Origin: DASXRA01 sp036506155
Lineage (GTDB): Bacteria > Actinomycetota > Actinomycetes > Mycobacteriales > Jatrophihabitantaceae
Direction: 5' to 3'
DNA: 64,000 nucleotides
Assembly: GCA_036506155.1 (NCBI GenBank)
Contig: DASXSF010000080.1
Span: forward strand, 124,001 to 188,000
Of the stretch, positions 24,063-32,171 are shown one piece after another. The translations under genes and the position numbers were made by a program. Numbering within the stretch: position 1 is the stretch's first letter; every line of letters begins with the position of its first letter. The notes under the pieces are model-generated. The model did not search any database and was not told where the DNA came from. It saw nothing but the letters and a program-made list of their open reading frames with translations.

Positions 24063-25076
24063 ATGGGCGGATTCGGGATCGATCTTGGCACGGCAAACAC
24101 CGTCGTATGTCAGGTGCGGCGCGGCATCGTCCTGGACGAGCCGTCGGTCATGGTGGTTCGGGCCAGCGCCCGCGGCAAGCGGCTCACGCCGCTGCTGCTC
24201 GGCCATGACGCGCGGGCGCTGACCGGCCGCTGCCCGGTCGGCCTCGCCACCCTGCGGCCGCTGCGCGACGGGGTGATCGTCGACCTGGAGGCGGCGCGCG
24301 CGTTCATCGTCGGCATCTTGAGCCGGGTCACCGAGCACCCGTGGCAGCGCATTCGTCCGCGCGCCGTCATCGGCGTGCCGGCCGGGGCGACCGCGCTGGA
24401 GCGCCGGGCGCTCATCGAAGCTGCCGACGAGGCGGGAATCCGGCGCGCACGGCTGTTGCCCGAGCCGATCGCCGGGGTGGTCGGCTGCGGCGTCAACCCC
24501 CTGGAGCCCCGCTCGCACATGGTGGTCGACGTGGGTGGTGGCACCGCCGAGGTCACGGCGTTCTGTTTCGGCGGCGTGCTGGCACACCGCTCGTGCCGGG
24601 TGGCCGGCGACGAGATGACCCTTGCCCTCTACCAGTACCTGCGCAGCCAGCATCAGCTCGTGGTCGGCGAGCTCACCGCCGAGAGCGTCAAGTGCCACGT
24701 CGCCACCGAGCCGAACACCTCGCTGGTCGCCCAGGGCATCGACGCCAGCACCGGGCAACCGCGGCTGGTCACGCTCAGCGTCGGCGAGGTGGTGGACGCC
24801 ATCCGGCCCACGGCCGACACGATCATCACCACGCTCGCCAGTTGCCTGGAGGACCTGCCGCCACAGGCCGTGGACGACATCCTCGACGACGGCGTGTGGG
24901 CATTCGGCGGAGGCACCCTGTTGCGTGGATTCGACAAGCTGCTCGAGGACGCGTTCGGCTTCCCGGTACGGCTCGCCGAGCGGCCGCTCACCTGCGTCGC
25001 CGAGGGCGCCGCCACTTGCCTGGTGCATCGCGAGATCCTCGACGCCTTCGACGAGGACTTTGCGGAAGTAGCCTGA
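24063..25076 (+). CDS. MreB-family actin-like cytoskeletal protein
   Basis: The 337-residue protein has the actin-fold ATPase signatures: phosphate-1 loop GIDLGTANTVV (5-15) with the MreB phrase GIVLDEPSVMVV, the central RPRAVIGVPAGATALERRALIEAADEAG, LLPEPIAGVVG, phosphate-2 VDVGGGTAEV (155-164) and adenosine motif FGGGTLLRGFDKLL (281-294). MreB filaments guide rod-type wall synthesis. Several family positions differ (LPEPIAGV for the usual IEEPMAAA), so it is a divergent paralogue. ATG 24063 fits MreB N-termini; ATG 24030 and 24042 are alternatives. It converges on the SEDS-PBP fusion gene. Confidence 0.87.
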   Translation: MGGFGIDLGTANTVVCQVRRGIVLDEPSVMVVRASARGKRLTPLLLGHDARALTGRCPVGLATLRPLRDGVIVDLEAARAFIVGILSRVTEHPWQRIRPRAVIGVPAGATALERRALIEAADEAGIRRARLLPEPIAGVVGCGVNPLEPRSHMVVDVGGGTAEVTAFCFGGVLAHRSCRVAGDEMTLALYQYLRSQHQLVVGELTAESVKCHVATEPNTSLVAQGIDASTGQPRLVTLSVGEVVDAIRPTADTIITTLASCLEDLPPQAVDDILDDGVWAFGGGTLLRGFDKLLEDAFGFPVRLAERPLTCVAEGAATCLVHREILDAFDEDFAEVA

Positions 25077-25098
25077 CCGATCCCGCCATCCCATCGCG

Positions 25099-25143
25099 TG
25101 ATCTTGGAGCTGTGGTCGCTATTCAGCCGAACCTCCAAGATCA
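25099..25143. terminator. Bidirectional hairpin between the MreB-like and SEDS-PBP genes
   Basis: TGATCTTGGAG (25099-25109) is exactly complementary to CTCCAAGATCA (25133-25143), with a 23-base loop, and CGCG-type flanks extend the pairing beyond one unpaired base. The right arm includes the stop codon of the SEDS-PBP gene. It can terminate both convergent genes. Its AT-leaning stem is unlike the other terminators here, so a dispersed palindromic repeat is also possible. Confidence 0.55.
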
Positions 25144-27960
25144 TCGCGGGACGGCGTGCGCGAAGTAGTAGGCCAGGGCTTCGCGGACGACTTCGCTGGA
25201 CGGGTGCCCGTTGCCCTGCCCGCGGATGAACGCGGTCGCCTCGACGAGCGGCGAGTCGATCGGCGCGACGGCGGACATCCACGAGTCGAGGCCCTCGCCG
25301 CCGGCACTCGGGTCCTCGGCCGTGCCGGTCTTGCCGCCGGCAGCCACCGGCAGGGACGCCAATACCGTCGCGGTGCCTGTGGTGACCGCGGCGCGCATAC
25401 CGGCCCGCACCGGGCCGAGGTCGATGCCCAGCCGGCGCGGAGCAGGCCAGGTCAGCGGCGTGCGTCCACTCCCGAACGACAGCCCCAGGTGCGGCGTGAC
25501 CAGGGCGCCGGTCGACACCCCGGCGGTCCACCGCGCGTCCTGGAGCGGTGTCGTCGTGAGGTAGCCCTGCCCGATGCCGAGCAGCACTGTCGAACCCGGA
25601 TACCACTGATCACCCAGCGCCGCCGGCGTGCCCAGGTACCCCCCGGTTTCGCCGGGCAGGTCGATCCCGGTCGGCTGGCCCACCCCGAGCGTCCGGGCCA
25701 TCGACACGATCTTGTCCGCGCCCAGCGCCCAGGCCAACTTGTAGAAGTAGACGTCGTTGGACCACGCGATCGCCTGCTCGAGGTTCTGCGGCGGCAGCAC
25801 GCCCCAGTTGTGGAAGGTGTGCCCGTCGAGCGTCCAGGCCCCGCCGGTAGGCACGACCTCGTCGGGCGACCAGGTCGGGTGCGCCATGTTCGCGGCGGCG
25901 ACAACGAGCTTGAACGTCGAGCCGGGCGGGGCGGCCAGCTGGGTGGCGTGCTCGAGCTGCGGGTCGCCGGGCGCGCTGTTGAGATCGGCCAGCCCCTCCT
26001 CGTCCACGGGCGGGCCGAACAGGTTGTCGTCGTAGGACGGGGTGCTGGCCATGGCCAGCACGCGACCGTTGCGCGGGTCCATCACGACTGCGGCGCCCTG
26101 GCTGCCGCCCTGTCGCACCGCGGCGGTCAGCGCGGCGGCGACATGCCGTTGCAGCCCCAGGTCGATCGTCAGCCGCAGTGACGTGCCCGGCACCGGCGGC
26201 GTGTAGGACGCCAGAGCGACCGGCGTGCCCGCCGGGTCGACGTACACGCACTGCCGTCCGTCCACTCCGCGCAGGATCGTGTCGTACTGCTGCTCGAGGC
26301 CGGCCCGTCCGACGATCGCGCCGAGCCTGAGATCCGGCCAGCGCTGCATATCCGCCGGCGTGGCGACCCCGGTCCAGCCGAGTACCGGCCCGAGCAACGC
26401 CCCGTACGGGTAGGTCCGGTGTGCCGCCGGGACGACGAGCACCCCGGGCAGATGTGCGGCTGCGACCCGCGCCGCGGCGGTGGGTGGGAGCGTCGCGACA
26501 GGCACGATCAGCTCGTCCGAGCCGGACACGATCCGCCGTAGCGTTGACCCAGGCTGGGCGACCAGTGGCGCGAGGCGGCCCAGCGCCGACCGCGACGCCA
26601 TCCCGCGCACCGCCCAGATGTCGTCCTGCGGCGTATTGACGGCAAGCGGCACGCCGTTCCGGTCGGTGATCACCCCCCGCGTGGCCGGCACCGTCACGCA
26701 GCGCGTCATCTGATCCAGCCCGGCCGCGCGCAGGCCGGGACCGCGCTTGTGTTGCAGCTGCCAGGCGAACCCGACCATGGCGACCAGCGAGGCGGTGACG
26801 GCCAGCGCGGTGAACCGCAGCAGGCGCGGATGCGTGCGCCGCCACCGCGGCACCAGCCAAAGCTCGCGGCGCTCCGCGTCGGCACGCAGCGCGAGCACCA
26901 TGCCGACCGCGGCGAGGTGTACCGCGATGGCGGTACCGCCGTAGCTCACCAGCGGGAACGGGACGCCCGCGGTCGGGACCAGGCCGAGATTGGCGGCCAC
27001 CGACACGCCCACCTCGATGCCGATCAAGGCCGCCAGCCCGGCTGCCGCGAGGGACGCATCCCGGGTGCGCGCGTGGCGGCTGCACAACGCGATCCGCCAT
27101 ATCACGGCGCCGGCGGCGAGCACGGCCAGGATGCCGGCGCGGATGCCCCACTGCTCGACGAGGCTGGCGTAGGCGAGGTCCGTCTCGCGCGAGGGCAGGT
27201 ACTCGGCCAGCAGGTGCTGGAACGGCTGGCCGGCAAGGCCACTTGAGCCGCCCCACGCCAACGCGATGTGCGCCTGGAGGATCGTCCACCCGGCGCCGCT
27301 GGACGTACCGGAGAAGAATCCGTGCAGCCGCTCGAGCTGGTACGGGCGCAGCAGGTGTTCGCCGAGCGGCGCGACCAGCCCGGCTGCCAGCGCGAGCGCC
27401 GCGATCGCGCGCAGCGGGATACGCCCGAGCACCAGCATCACCAGGGTCAGCGCTGCCAACACGGTGGCCGTCGACAGGTCCGGCTCGACGACAACCAGCG
27501 CGATCGGAACGGCTGCGAGCCCCAGGGCCGCGGCGAGCCGGCGATACCACGGACGGTCGGTTCCCAGCACCCGGGCGAGCACGAGCAACAGGCCGACCTT
27601 GGCCAGCTCGGACGGCTGGAGGGTGAACGACCCGACCGTCAGCCAGCGGCGAGCGCCGTAGCCCAGATCGCCGGCCGCCACCACCAGGAGCAGCAGGAAC
27701 ACGCTCGCGCCGTAGCTGACCCACCCCAACCACCGCAGGCTGACCGTGCGGCAGCGACGCAGCACGCAGAAGAGCACGATTCCGCCGGCGACCACGGCGG
27801 CCTGGTGATCAGCCAGCGACGTCGCGCCGAGCGCCCGCAGATTCGCCAGGCCGAGCGCGACGAGCACGGCCAGCCCGCCAACCGCGACCAGGTCCGGGCG
27901 CAGCCGCGGGCGCTCGACCGGATAGTGCGAGCGCTGCCACGCCCACTCAACACTGAGCAT
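25141..27960 (-). CDS. SEDS (RodA/FtsW) glycosyltransferase fused to a class B penicillin-binding transpeptidase
   Basis: This 939-residue protein joins two enzymes normally made separately. Residues 20-365 are a ten-helix SEDS peptidoglycan polymerase: RRWLTVGSFTLQPSELAK (104-121), EPDLST (159-164), the catalytic-type Asp261 in SRETDLAY, and VPFPLVSYGG (333-342). After a membrane segment (384-401), residues 415-550 are a PBP2-like pedestal (VPATRGVITDRNGVPLA) and 600-935 a transpeptidase with SxxK Ser681-Lys684 (PGSTFK), SxN Ser734-Asn735 and KTG 877-879. Both active sites look intact. It should polymerise and cross-link glycan as one unit. Its start overlaps the end of the upstream pseudokinase gene by 14 bp. 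Confidence 0.95.
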   Translation of the reverse strand: MLSVEWAWQRSHYPVERPRLRPDLVAVGGLAVLVALGLANLRALGATSLADHQAAVVAGGIVLFCVLRRCRTVSLRWLGWVSYGASVFLLLLVVAAGDLGYGARRWLTVGSFTLQPSELAKVGLLLVLARVLGTDRPWYRRLAAALGLAAVPIALVVVEPDLSTATVLAALTLVMLVLGRIPLRAIAALALAAGLVAPLGEHLLRPYQLERLHGFFSGTSSGAGWTILQAHIALAWGGSSGLAGQPFQHLLAEYLPSRETDLAYASLVEQWGIRAGILAVLAAGAVIWRIALCSRHARTRDASLAAAGLAALIGIEVGVSVAANLGLVPTAGVPFPLVSYGGTAIAVHLAAVGMVLALRADAERRELWLVPRWRRTHPRLLRFTALAVTASLVAMVGFAWQLQHKRGPGLRAAGLDQMTRCVTVPATRGVITDRNGVPLAVNTPQDDIWAVRGMASRSALGRLAPLVAQPGSTLRRIVSGSDELIVPVATLPPTAAARVAAAHLPGVLVVPAAHRTYPYGALLGPVLGWTGVATPADMQRWPDLRLGAIVGRAGLEQQYDTILRGVDGRQCVYVDPAGTPVALASYTPPVPGTSLRLTIDLGLQRHVAAALTAAVRQGGSQGAAVVMDPRNGRVLAMASTPSYDDNLFGPPVDEEGLADLNSAPGDPQLEHATQLAAPPGSTFKLVVAAANMAHPTWSPDEVVPTGGAWTLDGHTFHNWGVLPPQNLEQAIAWSNDVYFYKLAWALGADKIVSMARTLGVGQPTGIDLPGETGGYLGTPAALGDQWYPGSTVLLGIGQGYLTTTPLQDARWTAGVSTGALVTPHLGLSFGSGRTPLTWPAPRRLGIDLGPVRAGMRAAVTTGTATVLASLPVAAGGKTGTAEDPSAGGEGLDSWMSAVAPIDSPLVEATAFIRGQGNGHPSSEVVREALAYYFAHAVPR

Positions 27961-29197
27961 GGCCGGACGGGACGGTCACCGGCGCCGACGCAGCCCGCAC
28001 CGGGGCGGTGGTCATCGCGAGCAGTGCCACGGACCGCGTCTGCGGCAGCGGCACCCTCGCGGTGGTGTAGATGTGCTGCCAGCTCGGCTGCGCGATCATC
28101 GACCCACCCGGTACGTCGGTGCGCGAACCGGTGCACGGGTCGACCAGCACGAACGTCCACGTCACGTGTTTGACGTCGTCGTGGGCTGTGATCTTGATAG
28201 TCACCCGGACCGAGCAGCTCGCGCCCGGCTGGCAGGTCTCGACCGGTGTGACCGCCACACCGTCCACAAAACCCGCGCTGCGCGGGGCGACGGCCGTTGC
28301 GGCGCGCGGCCGCGTCGAGCGCGGGGCTGGGCTGGGCGATGCCGGGGGCGGGGGCGAGGTGCGCGACGCGGGCGGCGTCCCGGCGGTCTCATGCCGGCGC
28401 TGTGACACCGCCAGCACCGCGGCACCGGCGGCGGCGAGCACGAGAACGGTCCCCGCGGCGACCGCCCAACGCCGCTTTCCGGAACGCCGGGTGAGCGGAC
28501 GCCGGTCGTGTGGCAGCCGGGGGGGCAGTGGAGCGGCGGCCACCACGCCGCCGGGCGGGCGATTGCTCGCACCGACGAGGATGCCCAGCTCGTCCGCCAC
28601 ACTGGCGGAGTCGCCCAGCGCGCCCTCCAGTTCACCCGCAGCCGCGGCGGCGTCGGTGATGGGTGACGCGGCGAGGCGTTCCAGGCGTTGAAGGAGTTCG
28701 CCGCGCCGGGCCGCCGGGCGGTCGGCGTTGTGGATCAGGGCCGCGACGAGCTCTCGCGCCGCGGCGAGATCGTCGGACGAGGTGGCGTCCGTCCCGAGAG
28801 CCCAGTCGGAGAGCTGAACAGTCCCGTCCCGATCGATCAGGACGTTCCCGGCGCAAAGCCGCCCGTGCGCCTGACCCGCGGCGTGGAGCGTCGCAAGCCC
28901 CGCCAAGGTGCGTGCCGCGATATACGCGGCCTGCGGCGAGCTCAGCGTCGCGAGGCTCAGCAGCCGCTGGACCGACGCGCCGTCGACATGCTCGGAAACA
29001 AGCCATTGCGTCCCGTCGAGATCGACGCTGCCGATGACCGGTACGAGCAGCGGATCATGCACGGCGCCGGTCGGCGGCGCCGTCACGGCACGCGCGACTA
29101 CCGGTGCGCCGTCAAGCTGGGCCAGCCACGTGGACCGGCTCAGACTGCGCACCAGCGTGAGTCGACCTGCAGGCGAGGGGGCCAACCCGACCACCAC
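27947..29197 (-). CDS. Membrane-anchored protein pseudokinase with extracytoplasmic domain
   Basis: The 416-residue protein has a kinase-like domain (1-200), a basic stretch and one membrane helix (about 244-264, KRRWAVAAGTVLVLAAAG), a Pro/Ser/Thr linker, and a C-terminal beta-rich outside domain with two Cys pairs (ETCQPGASCSV; DPCTG to terminal Cys). The kinase part keeps the fold (WLVSEHVDGASVQRLL, HGRLCAGNVLID, LSDWALG) but not catalysis: there is no Gly-rich loop, the VAIK Lys is Arg36, the HRD Asp is Arg113, and DFG reads DWA. It is therefore probably a binding or scaffold protein. It is the upstream partner of the SEDS-PBP gene and overlaps it. Start GTG 29197 is uncertain. Confidence 0.82.
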   Translation of the reverse strand: MVVGLAPSPAGRLTLVRSLSRSTWLAQLDGAPVVARAVTAPPTGAVHDPLLVPVIGSVDLDGTQWLVSEHVDGASVQRLLSLATLSSPQAAYIAARTLAGLATLHAAGQAHGRLCAGNVLIDRDGTVQLSDWALGTDATSSDDLAAARELVAALIHNADRPAARRGELLQRLERLAASPITDAAAAAGELEGALGDSASVADELGILVGASNRPPGGVVAAAPLPPRLPHDRRPLTRRSGKRRWAVAAGTVLVLAAAGAAVLAVSQRRHETAGTPPASRTSPPPPASPSPAPRSTRPRAATAVAPRSAGFVDGVAVTPVETCQPGASCSVRVTIKITAHDDVKHVTWTFVLVDPCTGSRTDVPGGSMIAQPSWQHIYTTARVPLPQTRSVALLAMTTAPVRAASAPVTVPSGHAQC

Positions 29198-29247
29198 TCA
29201 GAGTTCCGGGCAACGACGTATACAGTATTCCCCTGAATGCAAGTTGT

Positions 29248-29264
29248 GACCGTCCACAGTGGAC
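29248..29264. repeat. 17-bp palindromic motif GACCGTCCACWGTGGAC, copy 1 (intergenic)
   Basis: GTCCACAGTGGAC is a perfect 13-bp palindrome inside a 17-base sequence that recurs at 40339-40355 and 53492-53508. This copy lies between the divergent pseudokinase and PEP-mutase-like genes and could be an operator. The other two lie inside coding sequence. Confidence 0.4.
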
Positions 29265-29306
29265 AGTCAGGCCAACATTGTCGGCGCTCCATGGTCGACT
29301 ACCTAC

Positions 29307-30131
29307 ATGACTCTTAATAACAAGGCCGCTGCGTTTGCCGCGCTGCACCGGGCGGGCGCCCCGCTCGTCCTCGCCAACGCCTGGGACGTGACCAGTGCCC
29401 GTATCGTCGCGGCGGCCGGCGCCCCGGCCGTTGCCACTACCAGCGCCGGCGTGGCCTGGAGCCTCGGCTATCCGGACGGAGACGCCGTCGATCTCGACCT
29501 CGCCATCGGCGTGATCGCCCGCATCACAGCCGCGGTCGACGTGCCGGTCACCGCCGACATCGAAAGCGGATACGGGACCGACGCGGCGGGCGTGGGCCGC
29601 ACCGTCGCCAGGGTGCTCGAGGCGGGCGCGGTCGGCATCAACCTCGAGGACGCGCAGCAGGGCGGGGATACCCCGCTACGCCCCGCCGCCGAGCAGGCCG
29701 AGCGGCTCGCCGCCGCCCGCGCCGCAGCGGAAGCCGCGGGCGTCGACCTCTACATCAACGCGCGCACCGATGTCTTCCTGCGCTCGATCGGCGAACCCGC
29801 GGGGCGTGTCCAGGCCAGCCTCGAGCGGGCGGCTGCCTATATCGAGGCCGGCGCAAGCGGGATTTTCGTGCCTGGCATCACCGATCCGGCGACGGTCGCC
29901 GAGTTGGTCCGTGGCATCGCGGCCCCCGTAAACGTGCTGGTCGGCCCGGGCGCGCCCCCGGTGGAGCAGCTGGCCGAGCTCGGGGTGGCGCGCATCAGTA
30001 CCGGATCGTCGCTCGCGGCGGCGGCGTACGCCGTCGCGCAGCGCGCCACGCGTGAGCTCGCTGCCACCGGCACATACGAAGCGCTGGCGGGCGAGCTCGA
30101 CTACGGGACGCTGAATGCGCTGTTCGGGTAG
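29307..30131 (+). CDS. Isocitrate lyase/PEP mutase superfamily protein
   Basis: The 274-residue protein has the PEP-mutase-like beta-barrel sequence: PLVLANAWDVTSARIVAAAGAPAVATTSAGVAW, VPVTADIESGYG (metal-binding Asp/Glu), AVGINLEDAQQ, LYINARTDVFL. It lacks the KKCGH loop of true isocitrate lyase, so a C-C or P-C lyase of the oxaloacetate decarboxylase, 2-methylisocitrate lyase or phosphonopyruvate type is likely. ATG 29307 fits the family N-terminus; the upstream in-frame ATG (29259) lies in the presumed promoter. It overlaps the convergent HxlR gene by 31 bp. Confidence 0.85.
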   Translation: MTLNNKAAAFAALHRAGAPLVLANAWDVTSARIVAAAGAPAVATTSAGVAWSLGYPDGDAVDLDLAIGVIARITAAVDVPVTADIESGYGTDAAGVGRTVARVLEAGAVGINLEDAQQGGDTPLRPAAEQAERLAAARAAAEAAGVDLYINARTDVFLRSIGEPAGRVQASLERAAAYIEAGASGIFVPGITDPATVAELVRGIAAPVNVLVGPGAPPVEQLAELGVARISTGSSLAAAAYAVAQRATRELAATGTYEALAGELDYGTLNALFG

Positions 30132-30556
30132 GCGCGCAGTTCCCGGCCGTCGTCGTCGAGCACGTGGCCGTCGTCGCACACGAGCCGAGCGCGGACCGCG
30201 GCGCCACACCCGGCGTGCTCGATGTGCAGCGGCGGGCCGGCGGGGACCGGCCGGTACCGGTCGCCCCACTGCATCAGCGCCACGAGCGCCGGCCGGAGCG
30301 CACGGCCGGCTCCGGTCAGCCGGTACTCGTGCCGGGTCCGGGCGCCGGCGTCGCGGTACTCCCACCGGACCAGCACGCCGGCCTCGACCAGTGCGCGCAG
30401 CCTGTCGGCGAGCACCGCTCGCGGCGCGCCGGTCGCGGCCCCGATCGCGTCGAAGCGCCGCACCCCGAGGAACACCTCGCGCAACACCAGCAGCGACCAC
30501 CGTTCACCGACAATCTCGAGGGCACGGGCCACCGAGCAGACACGCCGGCCGGTCAT
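30101..30556 (-). CDS. HxlR-family transcriptional regulator
   Basis: The 151-residue winged-helix protein shows CSVARALEIVGERWSLLVLREVFLGVRRFDAI, then LADRLRALVEAGVLVRWEYRD and YRLTGAGRALRPALVALMQWGDRY, the HxlR/DUF24 pattern. A C-terminal extension holds a Cys/His cluster (HIEHAGCGA, LVCDDGH), which could bind metal or respond to aldehydes or disulfides. ATG 30556 matches the family start. It is divergent from a PaaI thioesterase, with a candidate operator between. Confidence 0.9.
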   Translation of the reverse strand: MTGRRVCSVARALEIVGERWSLLVLREVFLGVRRFDAIGAATGAPRAVLADRLRALVEAGVLVRWEYRDAGARTRHEYRLTGAGRALRPALVALMQWGDRYRPVPAGPPLHIEHAGCGAAVRARLVCDDGHVLDDDGRELRAYPNSAFSVP

Positions 30557-30618
30557 CTCAGGACCGCCGGTTCGTGGCTCGCGCAAGCGCTCATCATGAG
30601 AGAAGTATGACAGCTGCG

Positions 30619-30631
30619 TTCGTATATCGAA
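30619..30631. promoter_or_regulatory. Candidate HxlR operator
   Basis: TTCG-TATAT-CGAA is a 13-bp near-palindrome in the 98-bp gap between the divergent hxlR-like and PaaI genes, the usual place for autoregulation and control of a neighbour. Assignment to the HxlR protein is by position only. Confidence 0.35.
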
Positions 30632-30654
30632 CTCAGACTGGTAGCGTCCGCGGC

Positions 30655-31164
30655 ATGACGGCCGAGACCGCATGGGGTGTCCCCCGACAGAAGACGATCA
30701 CCTGGTACGACCCCCTTGCCGCCGCCGAGAAGGGCGCCACCATGGCCGGTATCGACCACCTGCGTGCGATGTTGGAAGGCCTGCTGCCGCCTCCGCCCAT
30801 CGCCGCGCACTTCGACCTCCAGGTCGTAAGCGTCGAGCCGGGCGACGTCACGTTCAGGTGCACACCCGACGAGTCGGCGTACAACCCGATCGGCCTGGTG
30901 CACGGCGGGCTGGTGTGCACGCTGCTGGACTCGGTTACCGGATGTGCCGTGCAGTCGACGCTGCCTGCGGGCGTCGGGTACACGAGCATCGAGATCAAGG
31001 TCAACTACCTGCGCCCCGTGCATGCCGACAGCGGCGAGCTGCGTGCCCGAGGCTGGATCACCAAGCCCGGGCGTCGGGCCGCGTTCGCCGAGGGCGACGT
31101 CCGCGGATCGGACGGCAGGCTGGTCGCCACAGCGTCGAGCAGTTGCTTGATCCTGAAGCGCTGA
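30655..31164 (+). CDS. PaaI-type hotdog-fold thioesterase
   Basis: The 169-residue protein has the hotdog signature: YNPIGLVHGGLVCTLLDSVTGCAVQSTL, where the HGG loop and the acidic residue after it form the active site, followed by EIKVNYLRPVHADSGELRARG. Such enzymes hydrolyse acyl-CoA thioesters, often aromatic. ATG 30655 is used because the much longer frame runs into the HxlR gene on the other strand. It lies upstream of an ABC exporter on the same strand with about 60 bp between. Confidence 0.88.
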   Translation: MTAETAWGVPRQKTITWYDPLAAAEKGATMAGIDHLRAMLEGLLPPPPIAAHFDLQVVSVEPGDVTFRCTPDESAYNPIGLVHGGLVCTLLDSVTGCAVQSTLPAGVGYTSIEIKVNYLRPVHADSGELRARGWITKPGRRAAFAEGDVRGSDGRLVATASSSCLILKR

Positions 31165-31226
31165 GCGCCGGGCAGCGGGCGCGCCCCGCAGCCACGCGCC
31201 GGTCCGTCCATGTTTGGATAGCCCCC

Positions 31227-32171
31227 GTGACGCCTCCACAAGGTCCGGACGGGCGCATCGTCGTCAACGGGCTGACCAAGGTGTTCGGGGGCCGGGTCCG
31301 TGCTGTCGACAGGCTCAGCTTCACCGTCGAGCCCGGATCCGTCACCGGCTTCCTCGGCCCAAATGGTGCCGGCAAAACCACCACGCTGCGCATGATTCTG
31401 GGGCTGATCCACCCCACCGCCGGCAGTTCCACGGTCGGCGGCCTGCCATACGCGCAGCTCCCGAACCCGATGACGGTGGTAGGCGCCTCCCTGGAAGCGG
31501 CGAGCTTCCATCCCGCGCGTACCGGCCGCAACCATCTGCGCATTCTGTGCGCCGCGGCGAAGCTGCCCGACCGCCGCGCCGACGAGGTCCTCGATCTGGT
31601 CGGCCTGCGCGACGCGGCCCGCCGCAAGGTGCGCGGCTACTCGATGGGCATGCGGCAACGGCTCGGTCTCGCCGCGACGCTGCTCGGCAACCCGCACTTT
31701 CTGGTGTTGGACGAGCCGGCGAACGGGCTCGACCCCGAGGGCATCCGCTGGCTGCGCGGCTTGTTCCGGCATCTCGCCGGCGAGGGACGCACCGTGCTGG
31801 TCTCGAGCCACCTGCTCAACGAGGTCGAGGAGTTCGCCGACCGCGTTGTGATCCTCAATCGCGGCCAGCTCGTCCGGCAGGGCTCGATCGCCGAGCTCAC
31901 GGCGGGCACCGACACCGTTGTCGTGCAGTCGCCGCAGCCCGAACCGTTGCTCGCAGCGCTCCGCGGCGCGGGCTACGAGCCCGAGCAGGTCGGGCCCACG
32001 ACGCTGCGGCTGCGCGGCATCACCGCAGCGGAGGTCGGCCACCTCGCATTCACCGCCGGCGTCGAACTGCACGAACTGCGGGCCGAGAAGTTCGACCTGG
32101 AGGAGCTGTTCTTCACTCTCACCCAGGGCGAGTACGCCGCCCCCCAGGCAGGTGCGCAATGGTCGCCCTGA
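31227..32171 (+). CDS. ABC transporter ATP-binding protein (exporter type)
   Basis: The 314-residue protein has Walker A GPNGAGKTT, Q-loop region, signature YSMGMRQRL, Walker B FLVLDEPANGLDPEG and H-loop SSHLL. The C-terminal extension of about 90 residues is typical of ABC-2 drug or lipid exporters (CcmA/NatA-like). GTG 31227 is the likely start, as the longer frame overlaps the thioesterase. It overlaps the permease gene by 13 bp, so the two form one operon. Substrate unknown. Confidence 0.92.
   Translation: MTPPQGPDGRIVVNGLTKVFGGRVRAVDRLSFTVEPGSVTGFLGPNGAGKTTTLRMILGLIHPTAGSSTVGGLPYAQLPNPMTVVGASLEAASFHPARTGRNHLRILCAAAKLPDRRADEVLDLVGLRDAARRKVRGYSMGMRQRLGLAATLLGNPHFLVLDEPANGLDPEGIRWLRGLFRHLAGEGRTVLVSSHLLNEVEEFADRVVILNRGQLVRQGSIAELTAGTDTVVVQSPQPEPLLAALRGAGYEPEQVGPTTLRLRGITAAEVGHLAFTAGVELHELRAEKFDLEELFFTLTQGEYAAPQAGAQWSP

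Noticed and set aside
24341..25168. Second plus-strand frame within the MreB-like gene
   Set aside because: Arg-rich shadow of the actin-fold gene with no motif of its own.
29248..29264. DnaA box or replication origin
   Set aside because: GTCCACA resembles part of TTGTCCACA, but only isolated partial matches occur and there is no cluster, dnaA/dnaN gene or AT-rich unwinding region.
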